Source: Bacteroidota bacterium
GTDB taxonomy: Bacteria > Bacteroidota > Bacteroidia > Bacteroidales > F082
Direction of reading: 5' to 3'
NCBI GenBank assembly: GCA_947505205.1
Contig: CANNKD010000010.1
Coordinates: 1 to 35,894 of the forward strand
Length of the DNA stretch: 35,894 nt
Below, piece by piece: positions 1-7,885 of the stretch; the first letter of the stretch is position 1, and every line of letters starts with the position of its first letter. The notes under the pieces were generated by a model that worked only from the letters and a program-made list of their open reading frames with translations, was not told where the DNA came from and did not search any database. The position numbers and the translations under genes are program-made.

Positions 1-1698
1 CTCTGGTGGCCGAATGGATTAGGCAATCAATATTTATATCGTTTTGAAATTTCAATGATTGCAAATGATCAAATAGTTGATAAACAAACTATTAAAACTG
101 GCATACGAAATCTTGAGTTGATTAACGAGCCAGATTCTATCGGACAAAGTTTCTATTTCAAAGTGAATGGCGTTCCTGTTTTTATGAAAGGATCGAATTA
201 TATTCCGATGGATAACTTCATTACAAAGATTACTCCGGCGCGAACGCGAAAATTACTGATTGATGCAGCAAAAGTGAATATGAATATGATTCGTGTTTGG
301 GGCGGTGGCATTTATCCCGACGATGATTTTTATGATGATTGCGATAGTTTGGGCTTATTGGTTTGGCAGGATTTTATGTTTGCCGGATCGATGTATCCAT
401 TTGATGATCAGTTTATTAATAATGTTGAGAAAGAAACATCGGAACAGATTCAGCGCCTTCGCTCACATCCGTCTTTGGCACTTTGGTGTGGCAATAATGA
501 AGTAAGTGAGGCTTTTCATAATTGGGGTTGGCAGAAATCTTTGCAATGGTCAGCGAAGGATTCGATTAAAATTTGGCACGGATATCAATTATTATTTGAG
601 AAAATATTGCCTGATCTTGTAAAAATAAATGATTCTGGACGGCCTTATTGGCCAAGTTCGCCTTCCATCGGTTGGGGACGAAAGGAAAGTATGACGCAAG
701 GGGACAGCCATTATTGGGGTGTGTGGTGGGGCGAAGAACCATTTACGAATTACGAGGAAAAAGTGGGGCGATTTATGAGCGAATTTGGCTTTCAATCGAT
801 GCCTGAAATGACATCCATTAGAAAGTTTGCAAATGCTGACCCGCTTCAACTTGAAGATTCATTAATACAGGCTCATCAAAAACATAATCGAGGTAAGTAT
901 TTGATTGATAAATATATGGAACAACAATTCCCCGTTCCCGAAAAGTTGGACGATTATGTTTATGTAAGTCAGTTGGTTCAGGCAGCCGGAATGACTAAGG
1001 CCATTGAGGCGCATCGAAGGGCAATGCCGCGTTGCATGGGAAGTTTATATTGGCAGCTGAACGACAGTTGGCCTGCCATTTCGTGGTCGTCCATCGATTA
1101 TTATGGGAATTGGAAGGTTTTGCATTATCAGTTGAAAAAGGCCTTTGCTCCGGTTTTGATAAGTTTTGAAAAAAAGGAAGGCTTTGTAAACATATTTATT
1201 GTCAATGATTTACGCAACGAAGTTCATGGAAAGTTGGAATTAAAATTATCCACTTTTTCAGGTGAAATACTGGATTCTGTGACACAGGAAATAGTCGTCC
1301 GGCCTGCTTCAAGTGAAGTTTTCATTTCGTGGCCAGAATACAAAAAATTCGATGTTACAAAATGCTATATTCAAGTCCAATTATTAGTGAATGAGCAAGT
1401 TACTGCCGAAAATATTTTTTATTTTGTAGATGAAAAGTATTTGTCGCTTTCTAACGAGCAACCGAAAATCGAAGTCGCACAAGTTCGTGATTTCATGATG
1501 CTGACGCTTTCGTCAACAGCGCTTGTGAAAGATCTGAGGCTTCAAAGTAACGATCCGGATGGTTTCTTTGAGAGCAATTTTGTAGATTTGACGCCTGATT
1601 CAAAACGAACGATTGTTTTTAAACCATCAGGAAATGTTGAGCTGAAAAATTTGATTTTTACATACAATTCACTGAACGGAATGATGCATTCAGATTAA
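1..1698 (+). CDS. Beta-mannosidase, GH2 family (5'-truncated by window edge)
   Basis: The frame is open from base 1, so the N-terminal part of the gene lies outside the window; 565 residues are visible. The first residues (LWWPNGLGNQYLY) resemble the end of the immunoglobulin-like sandwich domain that precedes the catalytic barrel in GH2 beta-mannosidases. The TIM barrel follows, with the WGGGIYPDDDFYDDCD segment typical of this subgroup. The general acid/base is probably the Glu of WCGNNEV (visible residue 167) and the nucleophile the Glu of SEFGFQSMPE (visible residue 261). The C-terminal 180 or so residues look like another beta-sandwich. The family removes terminal beta-1,4-linked mannose, as in Man-beta-GlcNAc of the N-glycan core, and the GH92, GH20 and glycosylasparaginase genes downstream fit that substrate. 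Export cannot be judged without the N-terminus. The next gene starts 27 bp downstream on the same strand. Confidence 0.93.
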   Translation, partial: LWWPNGLGNQYLYRFEISMIANDQIVDKQTIKTGIRNLELINEPDSIGQSFYFKVNGVPVFMKGSNYIPMDNFITKITPARTRKLLIDAAKVNMNMIRVWGGGIYPDDDFYDDCDSLGLLVWQDFMFAGSMYPFDDQFINNVEKETSEQIQRLRSHPSLALWCGNNEVSEAFHNWGWQKSLQWSAKDSIKIWHGYQLLFEKILPDLVKINDSGRPYWPSSPSIGWGRKESMTQGDSHYWGVWWGEEPFTNYEEKVGRFMSEFGFQSMPEMTSIRKFANADPLQLEDSLIQAHQKHNRGKYLIDKYMEQQFPVPEKLDDYVYVSQLVQAAGMTKAIEAHRRAMPRCMGSLYWQLNDSWPAISWSSIDYYGNWKVLHYQLKKAFAPVLISFEKKEGFVNIFIVNDLRNEVHGKLELKLSTFSGEILDSVTQEIVVRPASSEVFISWPEYKKFDVTKCYIQVQLLVNEQVTAENIFYFVDEKYLSLSNEQPKIEVAQVRDFMMLTLSSTALVKDLRLQSNDPDGFFESNFVDLTPDSKRTIVFKPSGNVELKNLIFTYNSLNGMMHSD

Positions 1699-1725
1699 TA
1701 AACAAGGTTATCAAATATTCAAATC

Positions 1726-2571
1726 ATGAAACAATTAATTTATCTTATTCTACTATTCATAGCTGTTTCGCAACTTTCTGCTCAACAGACATTTAAGATT
1801 TTAACGTATAATATCCGTTTGGATACACCGGATGATGAGCAGAATGCCTGGGTTTTCAGAAAAGATTCCGTGGGCTTATTTTTGTCAAACACACATCCCG
1901 ATTTTTTTGGTCTTCAGGAGGTAGTGCACAATCAATTGATGGATTTACAATTATCACTTACTGAATATCAGTATGTTGGAGTTGGAAGATTAGATGGAAA
2001 AACACATGGTGAATATTCTCCGGTTTTTTTCAATAAAGGAAAGTTCGATCTGTTGAAAAATGGTAATTTCTGGCTTTCTGAGACACCCGAAATTCCCGGT
2101 TCAAAGGGTTGGGATGCTGCTTGTGAGAGAATTGTTAGCTGGGCCAGTTTGAAATCGAAGGAAAGTAAGGATACAATCTTTGTTTTCAATACGCATTTTG
2201 ACCATATGGGTAAAGTGGCACGTTTTGAAAGTGCTAAATTAATTTTAAAAAGAATCAGTCAGATTGCACAAAATCATGCAGTTGTATTAATGGGAGATTT
2301 CAATTCTCCTACATCCGAAAACGCATACAAGTTACTTTCAGATTTTTCAATATCAAAATTGACAGATGTCAGAAACGCACAATCAGTTTTGGATTCACAG
2401 ATTACTTTCATGGGTTTCGATCAGGAGACTGAAAATGATGCACTTATTGATTTTGTGTTTGTCAACAAGCATTTCAAGCCGATTGCTTATCAGGTGAAAA
2501 AAATAAATGACCGGAATTTTTATTTTTCCGATCATTTACCTGTTTATACTGAAATTCAATTGATTAAGTAG
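1726..2571 (+). CDS. Secreted endonuclease/exonuclease/phosphatase (EEP) family protein
   Basis: This 281-residue protein has a signal peptide ending around LSAQQ (about residue 20), so it should be periplasmic or secreted. The EEP superfamily motifs appear in order: LTYNIRLD, FGLQEV, NTHFDHMG, MGDFNSP and the C-terminal SDHLPVYTEI. These supply the metal ligands and catalytic His/Asp of the DNase I-like fold. Family members cleave phosphodiester or phosphomonoester bonds in nucleic acids, inositol phosphates or sphingomyelin, and the substrate cannot be read from sequence. The gene lies 27 bp after the beta-mannosidase and is probably co-transcribed with it. It converges on the minus-strand ROK gene, and no clear terminator hairpin is visible between them. 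Family assignment is firm, but the role in a glycan locus is open. Confidence 0.88.
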   Translation: MKQLIYLILLFIAVSQLSAQQTFKILTYNIRLDTPDDEQNAWVFRKDSVGLFLSNTHPDFFGLQEVVHNQLMDLQLSLTEYQYVGVGRLDGKTHGEYSPVFFNKGKFDLLKNGNFWLSETPEIPGSKGWDAACERIVSWASLKSKESKDTIFVFNTHFDHMGKVARFESAKLILKRISQIAQNHAVVLMGDFNSPTSENAYKLLSDFSISKLTDVRNAQSVLDSQITFMGFDQETENDALIDFVFVNKHFKPIAYQVKKINDRNFYFSDHLPVYTEIQLIK

Positions 2572-2630
2572 AAAATATATGTTTCACTTCGAGAGCCTCA
2601 GTGGCCAATCTTTATTCTTCTAACTTCGAT

Positions 2631-3608
2631 CTATTTCTCTAACTCTTTGTAAACCAAAGCACTGGCACCAACAATGGCAGCGTCGCCACGTTTCAATTGC
2701 GATGGTAATACTTTGATTTTATTTTTGAAAGTTGCCAAGAGATTTTTCTCCATGCTTTCAATAGTTGGTTTAAAGATAAAATCACCGGCAGCAGTCGGAC
2801 CACCAAAGAGGAAAATGGCTTCCGGACTTAAATGATGGGCCGTATCAGCCAGACCTTGTCCGAGCCATTTACCGGTCATTTCGAATACTTCTAATGCAAT
2901 TTTGTCTCCTTTTTCAGCGGCTTCAAAAATAATTTTCGAATCTAATTCATGAAAGTTGTAATTGGCAAGTTCGCTGTTTGTGTCGTTGTATTTTGCCATC
3001 AATTCAAAAGCAGTTCTTTTCATTCCCGGAGCAGAGCAGTAAGCTTCCAAATGGCCTAAGCCACCACAACCGCATAATCGTCCGTTTGGAACGAGAACTG
3101 TGTGCCCGCATTCGCCGGCAAAGCCATCGTGGCCATAAACCAAATCTCCATTGACAACGATACCACTTCCAACGCCCGTTCCTAAAGTGAAGATTACAAA
3201 ATTCTTCATCCCTTTGGCGCCGCCATAAATCATTTCGCCAATCGCAGCTGCATTCGCATCGTTTGTGATGGCAAGTGCTTTCAAATCAGGAAACTTTGCT
3301 CTTAATAACTGAATAAAAGGAACCACGCCCTTGAACGAAAGATTGGGTGCCTGTTCGATGTTTCCTGTATAGTAGTTGGCATTGGGCGCACCAATACCAA
3401 TTCCCATAATATCAATATCCTTATTCAGTTTCTTCAGCGAGTTTATCAATTCGTGAATGGCAGTACTCAGTTCCTCAATGTATTTATGGATATCACCATG
3501 CCCGGGCGTTAAAATATTGCCTTTTACCAGCACGGTTCCATCTTTGTCAACCACACCAATAGCGGTATTGGTTCCTCCAATATCGACGCCTATTGCAACT
3601 TTTATCAT
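2631..3608 (-). CDS. ROK family sugar kinase (glucokinase / N-acetylhexosamine kinase-like)
   Basis: With the start at MIKVAIGVDIGGTNT the protein has 325 residues, the usual ROK length. The frame stays open upstream to 3773, with another ATG at 3635, but the extra N-terminal residues look unlike protein, so the shorter start is preferred. The N-terminal DIGGTNTAIG is the phosphate-binding loop, ITNDANAAAIGE is the hexokinase-type segment containing the catalytic Asp, and TLGTGVGSGIV is the second ATP-binding motif. The zinc region reads GHTVLVPNGRLCGCGGLGHLE, with His where the usual CxCGxxGCxE motif has its last Cys. ROK kinases phosphorylate glucose, GlcNAc, ManNAc or mannose in the cytoplasm. 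The gene lies downstream of the sugar transporter in the same orientation, so it probably phosphorylates the imported sugar. GlcNAc or mannose is favoured by the surrounding N-glycan genes, but this is inference. Confidence 0.88.
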   Translation of the reverse strand: MIKVAIGVDIGGTNTAIGVVDKDGTVLVKGNILTPGHGDIHKYIEELSTAIHELINSLKKLNKDIDIMGIGIGAPNANYYTGNIEQAPNLSFKGVVPFIQLLRAKFPDLKALAITNDANAAAIGEMIYGGAKGMKNFVIFTLGTGVGSGIVVNGDLVYGHDGFAGECGHTVLVPNGRLCGCGGLGHLEAYCSAPGMKRTAFELMAKYNDTNSELANYNFHELDSKIIFEAAEKGDKIALEVFEMTGKWLGQGLADTAHHLSPEAIFLFGGPTAAGDFIFKPTIESMEKNLLATFKNKIKVLPSQLKRGDAAIVGASALVYKELEK

Positions 3609-3782
3609 AGTAGAATTTTTTGAATTGTTTTTCATGAAATTTTCAAATGTCATCGTTATGAAGTTTGATGAACGAAGCCGAAAAATCGAACTGTAATTGA
3701 CGTGATTACGCAAACAACCCATCAGTTTACTGAGCGATTTTTCGAATTCAATGTTCATACTTAAATTCTCCAAACAAAATAG

Positions 3783-5132
3783 CTATGCTTTTCTGATTTT
3801 ACTTCCTTTCACTGCGTAGAAGAAAATATACAGATAGCAAATTGCCGGAACAATAAAGGCCAGCGAATAACCCGAAACATCGGCAACTTTTCCCATAATC
3901 AAAGGGATGATTGCGCCACCAAAAATTAAAGTATTGATAATCCCGGAAGCGGTGCTCAGTTCACCCGGATCGAGGTCTTTTACGGCAAGTGTGAAGATAT
4001 TTGGGAACATAATTGAATTGAACATCCCGATTGAGATCACTGTCCAAAGAGCAATATTACCGGTTGTGAAAGAAGTTATAAGGGCCAAAGCGGCTGCTAC
4101 CAAAGCAAAGACGGCCAATGATTTTCCGGCATTACCTTTGCCAAATTGCATGAAAAGGAAGTTGACGACTGCAACACCCATAAACACGAGACCGATATTC
4201 CAGCTCCATTCTGTTACAAAAGAACCCGAAACCAAGGCAAGTAACAGCACCAATCCAACGTAAGTGTATTTCTTCACATTATCGGTCATATTCGAAAGCA
4301 TGATTGATCCAAAGAATCTTCCGACCATGGCACCGCCCCAATAAATGGCAACGTATTTTCCGGCCAAAACAGGATCGATATTCACGGAAGTCTTTAAATA
4401 ATTGAGTATCAATCCGCCAATGCCAACTTCTGCACCGACATAAAAGAATATCCCCAAGGCACCCAACAACATATGCGGATAACGCCAAACGCTCTTGCGT
4501 TCTTGTGTTGAACCGCCGCTAACATCGGGAAGTTTGGTAAGAAAAATGGCAATGGCAACGAGTACCACAATTACGCCAATGATGATGAACGGCATCTGTA
4601 CGGTCTGTGCTTTTTGAACTGCCGTGAGCATTTCACTTGCGCCGGTGAAAATAAATACAGCAATGATCCATGGAGCAACCATGGTTGCAATGGAGTTGAG
4701 TGCCTGCACCAGATTCAGTCGCCCGCCAGCCGATTCTTCCGATCCCAATGCTGTAACATAAGGATTAGCAGCCGTTTGCAGGAAAACTACACCAGAAGCG
4801 AGTACGAAAGTGGCTGCCAAAAACAGCGGAAATGAAGGTACGGTCGCGGCCGGGAAAAACAGGAAGCTTCCGGCTGCCATCAATAATAGTCCAGCAATTA
4901 AAGCGCTTTTATATCCTATTTTCTTGATATACAATCCAATAGGGATTGAGATGATTGCATAAGTGATAAAAAATGCGAAACTCAATAGCTGAGCTTCAAA
5001 TTCTGTTAAAGCAAAAATATCTTTCACCTTACCGCTTAGCGTGATGATAAAAGTGGTGGCAAATCCAAAAATAAAGAAGATGGATCCGAATACAGTCATT
5101 CCCAGACCATAGTTAGCGTTTTTTTGTTCCAT
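3783..5132 (-). CDS. Sugar:proton symporter, MFS superfamily (FucP/GluP/NagP-like)
   Basis: This hydrophobic protein has 449 residues from the MEQKNANYG start; an upstream extension to 5210 is open but reads like leader sequence. About twelve membrane segments are visible. The segments FFIFGFATTFI, LSFAFFITYAIISIPIGLYI and LQTAANPYVTALG are typical of the FucP/GluP branch of the major facilitator superfamily, which carries fucose, glucose/galactose or N-acetylglucosamine across the inner membrane. It is the first gene of a probable two-gene minus-strand operon with the ROK kinase. Such pairs usually import and then phosphorylate one sugar. Its divergent neighbour is the P1-type nuclease. The specificity is not readable from sequence. 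Confidence 0.9.
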   Translation of the reverse strand: MEQKNANYGLGMTVFGSIFFIFGFATTFIITLSGKVKDIFALTEFEAQLLSFAFFITYAIISIPIGLYIKKIGYKSALIAGLLLMAAGSFLFFPAATVPSFPLFLAATFVLASGVVFLQTAANPYVTALGSEESAGGRLNLVQALNSIATMVAPWIIAVFIFTGASEMLTAVQKAQTVQMPFIIIGVIVVLVAIAIFLTKLPDVSGGSTQERKSVWRYPHMLLGALGIFFYVGAEVGIGGLILNYLKTSVNIDPVLAGKYVAIYWGGAMVGRFFGSIMLSNMTDNVKKYTYVGLVLLLALVSGSFVTEWSWNIGLVFMGVAVVNFLFMQFGKGNAGKSLAVFALVAAALALITSFTTGNIALWTVISIGMFNSIMFPNIFTLAVKDLDPGELSTASGIINTLIFGGAIIPLIMGKVADVSGYSLAFIVPAICYLYIFFYAVKGSKIRKA

Positions 5133-5166
5133 TATTGGGTAATTTTTGTAATTTTTAATCATTGCC

Positions 5167-5182
5167 CGGTTCTCCCAAACCG
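5167..5182 (-). promoter_or_regulatory. Small stem-loop in the transporter leader
   Basis: CGGTT and AACCG arms (5 bp, perfect) enclose a 6-nt loop, between a TATTTTTG box at 5191-5198 (minus strand) and the chosen transporter start at 5132. The -7 box fits the phylum consensus, but no convincing -33 box is seen at the right spacing. The stem-loop could be a leader structure or an operator; it is short and may be chance. Confidence 0.25.
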
Positions 5183-5303
5183 ATGACAAGCAAAAATAAA
5201 AATAAAACAATCACATTGAGAGTTTTGGGGTTTAATTGAAAAAATAGTTTGAAATTTTGGAAGTATGTAATATGAGAGTTTCGTAGTTCAAGCATATTAG
5301 TAG

Positions 5304-5311
5304 TACTTTTG
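5304..5311 (+). promoter_or_regulatory. Bacteroidota -7 promoter element upstream of the P1-type nuclease
   Basis: TACTTTTG matches TAnnTTTG and lies 26 bp before the GTG start. A matching TTTG -33 box is not clear; the nearest is a TTTC about 20 bp upstream. The call rests on the -7 box and its position. Confidence 0.4.
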
Positions 5312-5337
5312 GTGCGTATTATATTAAAATCAAAACA

Positions 5338-6450
5338 GTGAAAAAGAAGTTTTTAACATTTATAGGTTTGATAAGTATTACAGTAATACTTTCAAGTTGG
5401 GGATGGGTCGGCCACGAAAAGATTAACACAGCTTGTGGATTGTCATTTAATACTGAAATGGCACTGTTTAATGTTTGGATTCCTACTTTGGCCGAGTATG
5501 CGTCTTATGCAGATGATCGAAAGGGATGGGATCCAACCGAAGGACCCAAACATTATATCGATATTGATAATTATCCCGAGTTTGTTGCAATAGGTCATAT
5601 TCCGCAAACTCTTGATTCAGTGATTGCTATCCACGGAACAACCTTCGTTTATGATCAGGGAATTCTGCCTTGGGCAACCCTTACTACTTTCGATTCATTA
5701 CAGGCTTGTTTCGAGCGTCATGATTGGTCAAAAGCCGTGCTCTTTGCTGCCGACCTGGGTCATTATGTTGCAGACGGACACATGCCGCTTCATATTACCA
5801 AGAATTACAATGGTCAGAATTCAGGTAATAACGGAATCCATTCGAGATACGAATCAATCATGATCAATGCATATATTTCTGAAATCGTTTATAATGGATT
5901 CGAAATTGCTGAAATACAAAATGTTAACCAATATGTTTTCGATTATTTATATACTGATTACGGATATGTCGATTCTGTTTTGGCAGCTGATAATTATGCT
6001 TATGCTTTAGCTGGAAATAATAGTTCACAGGTTTATAAACAGGCACTCTGGGACAAATCGAAGAGTTTTACAATTCCATTATTCAAAAATGCATCACATG
6101 CGCTAACCGAATTGATTTATAGTGCCTGGGCTCGTGCCGGTAAACCTGATATGTCACCCGATTTTGTATATTCTCCAAGCGATGAAAATGCGTTTTCGTT
6201 ACAACAAAATGTGCCAAATCCTTTTTGTACAACAACGCAAATAACTTATAAACTGAAGTATAATTCAGAGATATTTCTTGGGGTTTATGACCAATCCGGC
6301 CAGCAAATTGCTGTTCTCGCAACTGGTCAACAAGAAAAAGGAACGTACACGATTGATTGGAAATCTGAAAATATAATATCCGGCGTTTACTATTTAAAGT
6401 TGAAATCAAACAGTTTTGTTGCTACCAAAAAGATGATTCTGCTGAGATAA
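5338..6450 (+). CDS. Secreted S1/P1-type zinc nuclease with T9SS C-terminal sorting domain
   Basis: This 370-residue protein has a GTG start and a signal peptide ending near ILSS. The mature protein would begin with WGWVGHEKIN; in the P1/S1 nuclease and phospholipase C fold the N-terminal Trp itself binds zinc. Further ligands are in DLGHYVADGHMPLH (about residues 140-153), followed by a Gly/Asn-rich segment and HSRYES, as in the family. The last 85 or so residues, from FSLQQNVPNPFCTTTQITY to VATKKMILLR, form a beta-rich type A T9SS sorting domain with the usual PNPF, YDQSGQ and SGVYYLKL features. The enzyme should therefore cross the outer membrane by T9SS and be attached or released at the surface, degrading single-stranded nucleic acid or acting as a phosphatase/phospholipase. 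It is divergent from the transporter operon and appears to be monocistronic. Confidence 0.88.
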   Translation: MKKKFLTFIGLISITVILSSWGWVGHEKINTACGLSFNTEMALFNVWIPTLAEYASYADDRKGWDPTEGPKHYIDIDNYPEFVAIGHIPQTLDSVIAIHGTTFVYDQGILPWATLTTFDSLQACFERHDWSKAVLFAADLGHYVADGHMPLHITKNYNGQNSGNNGIHSRYESIMINAYISEIVYNGFEIAEIQNVNQYVFDYLYTDYGYVDSVLAADNYAYALAGNNSSQVYKQALWDKSKSFTIPLFKNASHALTELIYSAWARAGKPDMSPDFVYSPSDENAFSLQQNVPNPFCTTTQITYKLKYNSEIFLGVYDQSGQQIAVLATGQQEKGTYTIDWKSENIISGVYYLKLKSNSFVATKKMILLR

Positions 6451-6465
6451 ACTTCGGGATTTTCG

Positions 6466-6494
6466 TTTGATTTTGACGTCTCTGCATTACTTTG
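6466..6494 (+). promoter_or_regulatory. Probable promoter of the three-gene surface module
   Basis: TTTG at 6466-6469 is followed after 17 bp by TTACTTTG at 6487-6494, one mismatch from TAnnTTTG. It lies about 85 bp upstream of the lipoprotein start and is the best match in this intergenic region. Confidence 0.4.
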
Positions 6495-6580
6495 TCAGAA
6501 ATATTTAACCGGGAACTTATTTTTTTACGTCTGGATACTATTTAGCATATATATTTGCAATCTGATTAAACTAAAATGCG

Positions 6581-6928
6581 ATGAAAAAACTAACTTACTT
6601 GTTTGTATTATTCGTTCTTGCTTCAATGGCATCATGCAGCAAATCACCTGTTAATCCTGATAATAACCAGGGAACTGAATTTAAATTTGTTAGTCTGGTT
6701 TCTCAGGATACCGCACTTCCAATAAACGGTATTACTTCTGTGGAAGCAGCAGCTACCGGAACCAATTTAAGTTACACCTGGACAGCAAGTTATGGCACCT
6801 TTATAGGAAGTGGAAAAAGTGTAAAATGGACAGTTTGCCATGCCGATCGATTCACCGTAACTTGTGAAGTGAAAGATGATCAGGGTCACTCAGACTCAAA
6901 AACTGTTTCGATCAATGTACATGAGTAG
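6581..6928 (+). CDS. Small lipoprotein with one PKD/Ig-like domain
   Basis: This 115-residue protein has a lipoprotein signal peptide, lipobox ASMASC with Cys19, so it should be lipid-anchored. The linker SKSPVNPDNNQG is followed by one beta-sandwich domain of about 80 residues. Its pattern (SYTWTASYGTF, then WTVCHADRFTVTCEVKDDQG) is that of PKD/Ig-like repeats, and two Cys residues nine apart could form a disulphide. Such domains usually bind other proteins or carbohydrate; no enzyme motif is present. It is the first gene of a three-gene unit, and its last 8 bp overlap the start of the outer-membrane barrel gene, which points to translational coupling and a shared function. I do not recognise a named family. 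Confidence 0.75.
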   Translation: MKKLTYLFVLFVLASMASCSKSPVNPDNNQGTEFKFVSLVSQDTALPINGITSVEAAATGTNLSYTWTASYGTFIGSGKSVKWTVCHADRFTVTCEVKDDQGHSDSKTVSINVHE

Positions 6929-7883
6929 ATTATTTTTTTCGCTGATTTTCTTTTCTTTTGCATTTACTATTCAGTCGTTTTCTCAATGTTGTTCAACAGG
7001 TAGCCCGGTTGGAGCTTCGGTTTACGTTGGTGTTTTGAATAAAAATAGTCTGCGCACAATTGCCTATTATCGACACAATAGCTCAAACACCTATTACGAA
7101 GGAACCTCTATAAATGACGAAAACGATCAGCTTGAGTCGTCCAATTACAATTTCATGGGGTTTGCTTTTGGATACGGAATTACCAAACGACTCACAGCTG
7201 AAACAGATTTAGGGTATTTCTTCAATAAAACACAAATTTTTAAATCCATTGACTACGCTGAAAAGGGTTATGGACTTTCGACCGGTGGTGTTACCTTAAA
7301 ATATGGTGCACTGGTGAAACCGGCAAAGCAGTTCGAATTGACCCTCGGCGCAGGGTTTCGCTATCCGTTAAGCAGTGATCCGCAAATGGTTGACGGTGTG
7401 CAGTTGTCGCGAGATGTTCAACCTTCGACAAATGCATTTGCTGTTTCGGGCATGATTTTTCTCAACAAAGGCTTTCCGGATATTAAAATGAGGTTATTTT
7501 CAATCAATCGCTATGATCATAATTTTGAAGACAAATTGAATTATAAATATGGCGATATGCTCATGAATTCAATTTTTGTGTCGAAATTAATTGCGAAAAG
7601 ATTGATGGGGATTTTGCAAGTCAGAAGCGAAGTTCGCTGGCACGATCAGGATAACAAAGAAACAAGATCGAATAGCGGAAATTTTTTATTGATCGCCTCA
7701 CCTCAGCTCAGCTATTCAATTGCCGGAAAGTGGAATATGTCGCTTTTGTATGATATTCCTATATATAAAAATTACAATGGCAAGCAATTAACACCATCAT
7801 ATTCGGTTGCTCTTGGTTTAACAAGGGATTTTAATCTTGCGAAAAAGTCAAAGACTTCAGATGTGATCGAATCAATGAAATAA
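6921..7883 (+). CDS. Predicted outer-membrane beta-barrel protein with a Cys-Cys mature N-terminus
   Basis: From the ATG at 6921 the protein has 320 residues (an in-frame ATG at 6915 is also possible); the start overlaps the previous stop. A signal peptide ends at SFSQ, so the mature protein begins CCSTGSPVG. The rest alternates short amphipathic strands with turns (for example FMGFAFGYGITKRLTAETD, FELTLGAGFRYPL, MSLLYDIPIYKNY) and ends in SVALGLTRDFNL, as expected for an outer-membrane barrel of perhaps 12-14 strands. No TonB plug or OmpA domain is present. The adjacent Cys pair at the mature N-terminus suggests a disulphide, metal binding or attachment to a partner. Function is unknown. The flanking lipoproteins are likely partners, one overlapping it and the other 2 bp downstream. 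Confidence 0.75.
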   Translation: MSRLFFSLIFFSFAFTIQSFSQCCSTGSPVGASVYVGVLNKNSLRTIAYYRHNSSNTYYEGTSINDENDQLESSNYNFMGFAFGYGITKRLTAETDLGYFFNKTQIFKSIDYAEKGYGLSTGGVTLKYGALVKPAKQFELTLGAGFRYPLSSDPQMVDGVQLSRDVQPSTNAFAVSGMIFLNKGFPDIKMRLFSINRYDHNFEDKLNYKYGDMLMNSIFVSKLIAKRLMGILQVRSEVRWHDQDNKETRSNSGNFLLIASPQLSYSIAGKWNMSLLYDIPIYKNYNGKQLTPSYSVALGLTRDFNLAKKSKTSDVIESMK

Positions 7884-7885
7884 CC

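Noticed and set aside
3609-3773. N-terminal extension of the ROK kinase to 380 residues
   Set aside because: The added residues resemble no ROK N-terminus, and the DIGGTNT motif sits at the normal distance from the ATG at 3608. A start at 3635 remains possible.
5133-5210. N-terminal extension of the sugar transporter
   Set aside because: The extra 26 residues include the transcribed-leader stem-loop and lie directly beside the candidate -7 box; MEQKNANYG is a normal FucP-type start.
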